This document shows, piece after piece, positions 56,160 to 64,000 of a stretch of 64,000 bases of DNA. Each line of letters starts with the position of its first letter. The stretch's first letter is position 1. The translations under genes and the position numbers were made by a program. Source of the DNA: Periconia sp. R9002. Lineage: Eukaryota; Ascomycota; Dothideomycetes; Pleosporales; Periconiaceae. The stretch is taken from the NCBI GenBank assembly GCA_023627715.1, contig JAMAHW010000034.1:248001-312000 (forward strand), given 5' to 3'. Below the pieces are notes generated by a model that was not told the DNA's origin, ran no database searches, and worked only from the letters and a program-made list of their open reading frames with translations.

Positions 56160-56366
56160 TCAAAGAAGTAGCTTAAAAAGGTCGTTATAAGAACTTAATA
56201 TATAACAAAAACGAAAAACTATTAGATATAAGAAAGACCCCAGGAACACGGTGTTCAAGACGATGAAGGCCACGGAGGTGCTGAAAAGACTGTCTTTGGT
56301 GTTGTTCACCTGGCCCAGGAACTTGGGTGGAAGAGCCATGAGTTGTTCCACCGTAGGTGCAGACAT
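56160..56366 (-). pseudogene. Fragment of a fungal rhodopsin-like integral membrane protein (N terminus only)
   Basis: MSAPTVEQLMALPPKFLGQ, then a first membrane helix FSTSVAFIVLNTVFLG, has the layout of the amino end of the large Pezizomycotina family of seven-helix (rhodopsin-domain) membrane proteins. The expected RFYAR loop and the remaining six helices are not found in any frame towards lower coordinates; the frame runs into AT-rich sequence and stops at 56160. It is either a decayed remnant or a first exon whose continuation I cannot find. Confidence 0.35.
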
Positions 56367-56396
56367 GATAAACAATTCAAGATATTGACTTCGCAC

Positions 56397-56794
56397 AACT
56401 ACAAAGGTTGATGAAGAGAAGAGAGTTGTAAGCGCTAGGGTTGAGAGATGTCTCTTTCTCTACATCTTGACTAATATACAACTCCCGGTGAAAAAAATAC
56501 GAGATGAATGACAAAGGGACTTTCGTATAGAGTTGTTGTGCAATGTACACAAGGTGGCCTCGCTCAAGGTATGCCTACTCGTGGGGGGGTTTTGTTTTTC
56601 TATCAATTAAGCAAATCAGAAATAGTCCAGCATCAAATCACAGCTCTCGAAAATAGTTGGTTGACTTCACTTTTACGCCGCTTTCAGGAGTGCATGCAAA
56701 AGCCTCAAATCGCTGCAATGATTTGTTCAACTATAACCCATGTATCGATCACCAGTCTCCGTAGAGGTTTATCGAGAGCTAATATCTTGCCATT
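56397..56794. other. Gap between fragment and beta-lactamase-like gene
   Basis: A 398-bp stretch. The plus frame 56508-56864 overlaps the end of the hydrolase gene on the other strand and has no family. Confidence 0.45.
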
Positions 56795-58408
56795 CTACAG
56801 GTTTGGCTGGGCAGCTTTTGCTCGGACAAAAGTCTCGGGTTTGCTACCATGCGTGATGTCGTGATGCCAAGTAAAACTCAAAACACCCTGATTGCTGCAG
56901 TTGAACTGGAATAGACGAGACTTGATGGAGGTGAACGGCCACATGCTGTGCGACAACTCCCACAGTCGGTCGGGAACAAAACAGAACAAATCCCCTCCCC
57001 ATGACTCCAATCTATACATCGATAACACGCTACCTTTGATCGTGACCATGAGGTGGCTATCGCCTTCGGCCTGCACAGAGTAACAGATCATCCCCCCTTT
57101 GTTCCAATATTCCCCTTCGTATGTCTTTAGCGGAAAAGACTTTGGTGTGTCGCTTCGTTTTTTGTCAAGCCCAAATTTGTAAGAGGCATACACGAGTTTG
57201 TTGGTGTTGATGATAGACTGGGCGAGCTGAAGGTAGTCCGTCTTGACTTCTTCTCCAATGAGGGTTGTGAGAAGTATTTGCCCGAGGAAATCAGCGATGT
57301 CGAAGAGCGGCAGTGAATTGACGAGTATCACGATGGCGGATTCAGATTTTGGGTCCAGTATCATTGAACCGGAATAACCTGTGAAAGTAGCGGCTTGGTA
57401 ATATACTATACGCCCGACATTGTTCGTCCCAACCTGGTAATCACTTTTGTCTTGGAGTAAGATGGGGTTGTAGCTGGCAGAAGACAGGTTTGCTGGTAAT
57501 TGCGTGCGGTACGCTCCTAGAGCGTAGCCATGGGTCTCGGGCGACGCGTTTCCGATGCCGACGTAGGGCGTGAAGAGTCTTCGGGCAAATTTGAAAGGTG
57601 AGCCTGGAGTGCTGTCGGTATCGTTGATGCTTTGATGATTGTAGGCTTGTAAAAGGGATTGGTACATAAGCAAAAGCTCTTTCGTGGAACTGCGCCCAGC
57701 AGCCGCACCCCCAAAACCGGTTTCATCAGACCATCCGCGATACTCGGACCAAGGAAACTCATGACCAACGCCTTCAGGATCCACCCAATGTTTTTTGACT
57801 ACGTTGTCCACTTTGGGTATATTGGTGGTGCTGCGCTTCATGCCCAACGGCGCGAACAGGTACTTTTCTAGGCACTCGCTGAAAGGCTTCCCTGTTACGC
57901 GCTCAATGACAGCAGTCACCAGGCCATAACCCCACGTGGAATACACAAAGGTTTTTCGAAACTCGCCGTAAGCAGGTAACTGGCTGGCTAGACGAGGGAT
58001 CTGAGTGCGGTCTTGGAAGATGTCTTCGTTCATGACACCCCAAAAGGTGTTTTGGGCAGATAGCCCTGTCCGGTTGGCAAGCAAGTCTGTAATGGTGGCT
58101 TTTTGACCAACTTCATCTGGCCTCTCCCCAAACTCGGGGAGATAATGACGGATGGGGCCATCCCACCCGAGTAGGCCTTCACTGACGAGATTTGCCACGA
58201 CGCCAGCAGTCATGAGCTTGGTGATTGAGGCGACATTATAAAGCGTGTCGTGTGTTGGAGCGGCTGCACTTGACGCTCTGATGCGCCCAAAGTTTGCGTT
58301 AAAAACAGTGGTCCCTTCGTGTAGAACGCCAATAGAAAGCCCTGGTGAACCACTCAGTTGAAACAGGTTCTCTATCAGAGAAAGTAGGGACTCGAGGCGC
58401 CTCTCCAT
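56795..58408 (-). CDS. Beta-lactamase-like serine hydrolase (class C / penicillin-binding fold)
   Basis: Intronless, 537 residues. The N-terminal 370 residues form the beta-lactamase domain: SPGLSIGVLHEGTTV, catalytic S-x-x-K in NVASITKLM (Ser61, Lys64), Y-S-T at 156-158 in place of Y-x-N, and GYSG in the region of the third motif. A C-terminal domain (about 420-537) with beta-strand character follows, as in other fungal members. No signal peptide, so probably intracellular. Fungal proteins of this family are esterases, transacylases (LovD type) or lactamases. A P450 gene lies divergently 429 bp away, so a shared pathway is possible. Confidence 0.88.
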   Translation of the reverse strand: MERRLESLLSLIENLFQLSGSPGLSIGVLHEGTTVFNANFGRIRASSAAAPTHDTLYNVASITKLMTAGVVANLVSEGLLGWDGPIRHYLPEFGERPDEVGQKATITDLLANRTGLSAQNTFWGVMNEDIFQDRTQIPRLASQLPAYGEFRKTFVYSTWGYGLVTAVIERVTGKPFSECLEKYLFAPLGMKRSTTNIPKVDNVVKKHWVDPEGVGHEFPWSEYRGWSDETGFGGAAAGRSSTKELLLMYQSLLQAYNHQSINDTDSTPGSPFKFARRLFTPYVGIGNASPETHGYALGAYRTQLPANLSSASYNPILLQDKSDYQVGTNNVGRIVYYQAATFTGYSGSMILDPKSESAIVILVNSLPLFDIADFLGQILLTTLIGEEVKTDYLQLAQSIINTNKLVYASYKFGLDKKRSDTPKSFPLKTYEGEYWNKGGMICYSVQAEGDSHLMVTIKGSVLSMYRLESWGGDLFCFVPDRLWELSHSMWPFTSIKSRLFQFNCSNQGVLSFTWHHDITHGSKPETFVRAKAAQPNL

Positions 58409-58837
58409 TCTAACAGATAAAAAAAAGGTATTGATGTGGCTACAGATGATTCAACGCCGCCGATGCTGGGAGAGATTAGAGCATCTTGCCGTTTAACTTA
58501 TGTACCGAGGTACGGGAAGGTATTTTACCCATCCCGTGTGACGCTCAAACGCGGCGTGTACTGCTGCGTACATGTTCCAATTAACGTTCAGAGAATTGTG
58601 GGGAGGGTGAGGGGGCGGGTTTGTGTAAGCTAACGTGTGTGGCACAGTCAGGTAACAAGGTAGGCCAAGGACCGTTGCTGTTTGCCCTTTAATAAGGTGA
58701 GAAAGCCAGAAAGGATTGTTGTTTCGTAACTCTTTCCTCTTAAATCTAGGTATTCATCTTCTTCCTGGTAGATATTAATCCGCAAGGTGCAATACTGATC
58801 AAGCTCACACTTCACATTTTCTTTGCTCGATATCATC
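58409..58837. promoter_or_regulatory. Divergent promoter of beta-lactamase-like and P450 (3) genes
   Basis: A 429-bp gap between divergent starts. No CGGCCGAG element is present, so if these genes are co-regulated it is by another factor. Confidence 0.6.
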
Positions 58838-60566
58838 ATGCCTCCCTTGGCCGGGCTCACCCCAGAGTCTGGGGTTGTATTCTTCATCACACTCAGTGTC
58901 ATTGTGATAAGACGCCACGTTCAAATTAACCTGCGCATTATTCATCTAACCTCTATCAAACAGATTTCTTGTCAAATCGTATACTATGCATTCTTGCACC
59001 CATTGGCAAAGGTCCCTGGACCATTCTTTGCACGTGTTTCCGGCATTCCCTCCTGGTATCATGCGACGCGCGGTCGCCGCCACATCTGGCTCTGGCGACA
59101 GTTCTCCATCTATGGTCCGAAAATACGAGTGACCCCAAACACCGTTCTCTTTCGTGGCCCTGCAGCGTACCGTGATATCTATCACAACAAAGCGAACGTT
59201 CAAAAGGCTCCATTCTATGAAGCATGGCAAAAGGATGAGCATGAAATCAATACATTCAATACGAGAAACAAGCAGGATCATACTTCTCGGCGTAAGATGC
59301 TGAACCAGTCATTCACAGATAAATCTCTTCGTGCCTCAGAGCCGTTCATGATCAAGCATATTGATCGATGGAATGAGTTGATGGTTCCAGAATCTGGAGA
59401 GGAATGGGGCAAAGTCATCGACTTTGCAGACATTTCCGACCACCTCGTGTTTGATGTTATGGGTGATCTGTGTTTTGGAACGTCATTCGATATCAAGGAG
59501 CCGGGCGACAACCCATTCAGATCAATCCCACATGCAGTGGTACAGTACATGCAGTTTTTCTATCCGGTAAGTCCCCGCCAATTCTAAAAAGAGAAGACGA
59601 CCTGGGCTTACACCAAAACCTCAGCTCACACGCTCGCCAATGCTCGAATTGATTCTCTGGCTCAAGCCACGCGGACTCGATAAGCTTTTCAAACTAATCA
59701 CACCCCCAAACATCAAGGAATACATCAATTTTGTCGAAAGCTGCGTCGCCAAGCGCCTTGCCATGTACCACGAACAAAAGAAGCTGAGCGAACACGAGCA
59801 ACGACAAGACATGTTCTGGTTTTTATGCGATGCCAAGGATGAAACAGGTACCAGGCCAGCCTACAACAATTCTGAGCTACACGCGGAGGCCAACATGCTC
59901 ATCGTCGGTGGCACTGATACCACCTCAGTGACCCTCGCAGGCTTCATGTTCTACATCACGCGCAATCCAGGTCCATATGAAAAACTGGTGCAGGAGATCC
60001 GTTCTACGTTCACATCGCCCAACGACATTGTGCATGGACCAACCCTCACATCCTGCGTGTACCTTCGCGCCTGCATTGACGAATCGATGCGCCTGAGTCC
60101 CAGCGGCCCCAGCGAGCTGCCCCGCCAGATCCTCGCGGGTGGTGCAACCATCATGGGAGACTACTACCCTGAAGGCACGGTGGTCGGACTTACCGGCTGG
60201 TGTACTGGTCACGACGAGGATTTTTACGGCGATTCCGAGGTGTTTAGGCCCGAGCGATGGATTCCTGATGGCGAACACAACACGGTAGAACAAGTCAACG
60301 CCCTGCGTGCAAATTTCCACCCGTTCGCTTCAGGTCCAGGGTCTTGCCCTGGGAAAAATTTCGCCATCATGGAACTTTCCTTGGCGATTGCGCGTACGTT
60401 GCACCGCTTTGATGTCAGACGGCCAGAAGGCGACGAGGGTAATAAGGGACAGGGCAATCCCGCTGGCAAATGGGGCACCAGAAACAAGAGCATCTTTCAG
60501 CTTAAGGATGCTTACATTTCGGTGCGGGAAGGGCCAATGGTCCAGTTTCGTAAGCGTATCACGTGA
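58838..60566 (+). CDS. Cytochrome P450 (3)
   Basis: Exons 58838-58903, 58964-59566 and 59625-60566 give 536 residues. The first intron (60 bp, in frame, branch-like CTAAC) is inferred because its removal joins a clean N-terminal anchor to YYAFLHPLAKVPGPF. YGPKIRVTPNTVLFRGPAAYRDIY places it in the same broad fungal group as P450 (2). The I-helix is VGGTDTT, the K-helix DESMR, then RPERW and the haem loop FASGPGSCPGKNFA with Cys464. The start at 58838 is the first ATG; in-frame codons before it are not ATG. The substrate is unknown; it is paired divergently with the serine hydrolase. Confidence 0.92.
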
Positions 60567-61739
60567 TGCTGAGGTAGGTGTTACTCACATGTGCAGCTGC
60601 ATAGGTATGCATTGCTGTCAAGTGTGCAAGGTGCTGTTACTTGCAATTGCTGTTCATGTAGAAGTTCGGATGAATAGAATACGGAAATGGTGTTGCTATC
60701 TTTCGCTCAGCTTCGTTTGTGAGCATCACTATGAAATATCATCACGTGGATACATCTATCATACCTATCAATGTGATGTACATATTCATTTGTTCCCTTC
60801 AACTTACTTTCTTATCCAGAGAGAAAGATTCGAGCTACATATTGACTTCAACTCACATAAAACACCGTAGCCAGACACGGGCTGTGTATAGAACGATGCA
60901 TGATAATAGCGCCTGTAAGCCTTGAGCTGTATGGAGTGGGCATTATTGGCAGCACTTGAGGGTATCTCGCAGACAAATCTTTAGTAGGGCAAACAAAAGA
61001 CATCAATTGATGTCTGAACCTTGTAGTGCAAGCAACTCTCCACATTAAACGAACTTGTGGGGATCTGACATCTAATAAGGCTAGCATACCAGATCAATGA
61101 TGCTCTCAAGTGCTCTCACAGTCCGATAGAGCAGATATATTGAAGTTCTACCTACAGTCAAATCTCGATAACAGGATATTGTCTTAGCAAAGTTAATTAT
61201 TCTCTCTTTTTTTATAAAGACTTCGTTAATATCTTGAAAATAATGAGGAAGATATTTTTACGTGTGTATTTTGGCTGCTTCGAACATAAAGCTTAGGGGA
61301 TATTCTACTTAAACCTCCCCCTTATTTCCTTACGTAATTGGAGTCTCCGCTAACTATGAAGTCAGAAGGACTAAGGTCGTACGACTTGTCCGGCGAAAAT
61401 GATAAGGCATAGCACATATCGAACACTTTACAGAGCATCAAGCTTCAACTCAATTACATGTCATCCACCTCGTCTTTTATACAACCATGATATACATACA
61501 TCAGGAGGTGCGGCATTCTCCAGCACGACATTAACTGTAGACAACAAATTCCCTTCTAACTCGCGCCACCGTTCTACTCTCGTAAATGTAATACAACACA
61601 TATGCCTCCGATGCTCCATGTTCGCTTTACCCCTCTATCCTCCACTTTCTCCTGACTTTCTCCAGGTTTGGGGTACTGGCGGTCTCCAGCGATTATGATT
61701 TGGTCTGAGCCGTCCGAGCGCTTCAGAACATAGACCACT
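60567..61739. other. Intergenic, no gene seen
   Basis: About 1.2 kb between convergent genes, AT-rich in the middle (61140-61320). Open frames here lack motifs. Confidence 0.5.
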
Positions 61740-62852
61740 TTAACCATCCTTATGCTGTTCAACGATATTTTGTCGAGCTGCTGTGCCGTCAATTCGAGTC
61801 CTAGGATTGTTGACTTGGCTAGCGGTGGCAGGGGCCGTGCTCTCTTCTGCTGTAGGGGATGTCTCATCTTCATCAGAGTCGCCGTCGTCATCAGAGTCGT
61901 CAGAGTCGTCATCCTCATCAGACTCGTCACTCCTGTCTGAGTCGTTGTCATCTTCAGCGTCGTTCTCATCTTCAGAGTCTTGAGCATCGTCAGAGCTGTC
62001 CTCGTTCTCAGAGTCGTCAGATGTGTCGTCCATATCTGTGTCCTCATCATCAGGATCCCGAACGACACCCACGGACCGCAGGTGGGTGTAGTTTATATCC
62101 AGGTATTCCGACTGGACAAGATGCCTAGGTGGTCGATAAACACCGTCCCGACTCCAACCTTCAGGGAAAGATCCAAAGCAGTTCCCCTTGTTTGTCGTAT
62201 GTTTGTCTTCCCCATCATTGAGCTCCCCGTAAGCGCCGCTGGGGTCTTCAATTGCTCCGTTGATGATAAGCCCCGAACTTGCCCGTTGGAATTGAGAAGA
62301 AGTAAGGCTGATGGCAGAAGATACCACCGAAGTGCCAACAACGGACTGACGGTTGTTTATTTTCCTCCGTTTGATCTTGCCCTCTTCCTCTGCGCCTTCT
62401 GCCTTGCGCTTTGGTACCGACTGGCCTTGGTAGATTATGTTGCGTGGATATTCTGGGAAGGATTTGTAGAACTTCCGGATATTGTTGTCGTTATTGAGGC
62501 GCTTTGAAATCGCCTGTTGTGTTGCAGTTCCACCGTACCGCTCGACATAGAGATCTGCCACCTTGGAGAGAGGCAGTGGCCCTGCTTCAGTTGACGAAGG
62601 CCCGTAGGGGTCGGGCTTGTTGTTGTCCCGAGTGAACTTTATCCAAGCATATTGCTCATCAGTGTCCTTGACTATGGGGGCATGTTCTGATGGGACGGGA
62701 TGGTTTGGGTCTGAATTGATGACAGACCAAGGTGGTGCCGCGTAACCACCATTCGTGGAAGTCACTGGGACATCTTCTTCTGTCTGGCTAGAGTCCTCTG
62801 TGTGATTAGACTCTGGGGTGGTGGATCGAGAAGTTTGGTCGCTCGTCGACAT
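61740..62852 (-). CDS. Paralogue of the DNA-binding-like protein with a long acidic tail (family A)
   Basis: Intronless, 370 residues. Residues about 66-141 repeat the basic domain of the 53219-55039 protein: FTRDNNKPDPYGPSS, LPLSKVADLYVERYGG, TATQQAISKRLN and FPEYPRNIIY. A basic segment (KRKAEGAEEEGKIKRRK) may be a nuclear signal. The C-terminal third is a very acidic Asp/Ser/Glu tract of about 80 residues (roughly 268-345), encoded by GA-rich near-repeats, as in histone-binding or activation segments. The helical C-terminal domain of the other copy is absent. Function unknown. Confidence 0.72.
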   Translation of the reverse strand: MSTSDQTSRSTTPESNHTEDSSQTEEDVPVTSTNGGYAAPPWSVINSDPNHPVPSEHAPIVKDTDEQYAWIKFTRDNNKPDPYGPSSTEAGPLPLSKVADLYVERYGGTATQQAISKRLNNDNNIRKFYKSFPEYPRNIIYQGQSVPKRKAEGAEEEGKIKRRKINNRQSVVGTSVVSSAISLTSSQFQRASSGLIINGAIEDPSGAYGELNDGEDKHTTNKGNCFGSFPEGWSRDGVYRPPRHLVQSEYLDINYTHLRSVGVVRDPDDEDTDMDDTSDDSENEDSSDDAQDSEDENDAEDDNDSDRSDESDEDDDSDDSDDDGDSDEDETSPTAEESTAPATASQVNNPRTRIDGTAARQNIVEQHKDG

Positions 62853-64000
62853 TTTGATAGAATGGATGGAGTGAATGAGTTGAGAAGGTGACAGTATAGG
62901 GTTGATGAAGGAAGTTGGATATAAACCAGGTCAAGAATCAATTGGAGACTTGGGTTGTGGCTTTTGATTGTCCGGCAGTTTCTGGTTGAAGGTTGAAAGT
63001 CCAAACTGAGCAAGAGTTTATAAAGTGCTGCTCGTGCCGGGCGGCCAAGCGCGCTGCGGCTGCCTCACTAGCTCGGCCAGCAACGACCACAGCTGTGTGC
63101 GAACCACTGCCTATTCCGTTGCTAACGGTTATCAAGGCTCCACAATGTTGAGCCTATATGACTAAATAGGTACTATATACCTGAACAATGTCCTCAAAGT
63201 CACTCACCTATGTCCGTAGTATTCCAGAGCAAACGCGTATATGAACAGTGGCATGCATATGAAATGCATGGGTTCTTTCCGTTTTGAGCACACACTGACG
63301 AGTAAACAAAGTTGATGCTGTGTGTCAAGATGCCGCAGATCTACTGCCCTGGTCTTCACGACCACGCCATCTTAAAGGCTCCAACTAGCATGAAAGAATA
63401 ACTAGCTGATACTTCCAGTTCTGGGGTTTGAATAATAAAGTGATACACGGAGTAGATGGCCATTTCTGTACCACACTATCCTACGAGTGCTGCCCTTATC
63501 GAATTATCATCGTGAACGATAGAAAGGTTATCACCGGCGTGCTGGATTAAGTGTTGTTTATAGCCCGCTCTAGATCCTTCTTTACGTGCTACGACTCACT
63601 GCTATATCGATACTTTCGATGCTTTGCGTTTGTACTGTCATTTCCTATTCCAGTCCACCCCGGGCGACCTGGTCGACAAGCTTTGATCTTGCTTTATCGG
63701 CCTCGCTTCCTGCAGTCCAACTATGATGCCCTGGGGGAATCGTCTTTCCCCCCTGACCGGCAAGGGTGAAGATACCCATGAAGGGCGTGGAGGAGATTGT
63801 AGATAAACATGGGCATGCACGATACATTCCAAGGACGACTCGCCGCCACCACGTCATATACATCCAATGGGAACGATGCCTAGCTTGCACTCCACCCGCA
63901 CCAACTTGAACCCCCCGAATGCGGTGATGCGTGAGAAATTTCAGGGGAGCTCCACCGAGCGAAATAGTCACCAGACTACAGTCTGCCATGTCTTGGGTAT
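62853..64000. other. Right edge of window
   Basis: About 1.1 kb. Promoter of the family A gene at its left end. A minus-strand open frame from an ATG at 63989 (to 63645) is Gly/Arg/Trp-rich without family marks; it could be part of a gene beyond the window but I do not call it. Confidence 0.4.

Noticed and set aside
61818..62052. GA/TC-rich repeat as a stand-alone tandem repeat
   Set aside because: It is explained by the acidic coding tract of the 61740-62852 gene.
1..64000. A polyketide, non-ribosomal peptide or terpene synthase that would make this a classical biosynthetic cluster
   Set aside because: No ketosynthase, adenylation, condensation or terpene-cyclase motifs were seen in any long open frame.
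1..64000. tRNA genes or CRISPR arrays
   Set aside because: No T-loop consensus with a matching stem and no regularly spaced direct repeats were found by eye; a tRNA covariance search was not possible.

Overview
The window reads as nuclear DNA of a filamentous ascomycete (Pezizomycotina). Most genes carry one to five short GT-AG introns (about 45-120 bp). The families are typical of that group: Zn2Cys6 regulators with a fungal transcription-factor domain, NCS1 and sugar-type MFS transporters, several cytochrome P450s, XanA-like TauD dioxygenases, EthD, GMC oxidoreductase and fungal-only membrane proteins. I cannot place it more narrowly from sequence alone. No polyketide, peptide or terpene synthase, rRNA, tRNA or CRISPR array was seen.

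Left flank (0-11.2 kb): cytosolic tryptophanyl-tRNA synthetase, a small EthD protein, an SDR, a 2.7 kb gene-poor stretch, then a secreted GMC oxidoreductase with five introns.

Core block (11.5-22.1 kb): two XanA-like (xanthine dioxygenase type) TauD enzymes, an IPNS-type 2-oxoglutarate/Fe(II) oxygenase, an alpha/beta hydrolase, a Zn2Cys6 regulator and an NCS1 nucleobase permease. They form three successive divergent pairs (dioxygenase 1/IPNS-like oxygenase; dioxygenase 2/hydrolase; regulator/permease). Each of the three shared promoters carries a CGGCCGAG element, in the best case a perfect 12-bp palindrome. I propose one co-regulated cluster for uptake and oxidative breakdown of a purine-like or other heterocyclic compound. 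This is the strongest candidate system in the window.

Lipid/redox block (22.8-32.4 kb): P450, soluble fumarate-reductase-type flavoprotein, SDR, Delta12-type membrane desaturase with an unusual first histidine box, and a second P450. They could modify a fatty-acyl or other small molecule, but no backbone enzyme is present.

Middle (32.9-44.3 kb): a type II membrane protein with an extracellular lysozyme/transglycosylase-like domain, a DUF4267-like membrane protein, a Zn2Cys6 regulator broken by three in-frame stops and a lost zinc ligand, a PhyH dioxygenase divergent from an MFS sugar-type transporter (their promoter has another CGGCCGAG copy), and a HerA/FtsK-like P-loop ATPase.

Right part (45.5-64 kb): two GNAT acetyltransferases, a vanadium-haloperoxidase/PAP2-fold secreted protein, a Cys-rich single-pass membrane protein, two paralogous proteins sharing a DNA-binding-like domain around TRDNNKP, a remnant of a rhodopsin-type membrane protein, and a beta-lactamase-like serine hydrolase divergent from a third P450. 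Exon borders come from splice consensus plus reading-frame and family continuity, without transcript data.
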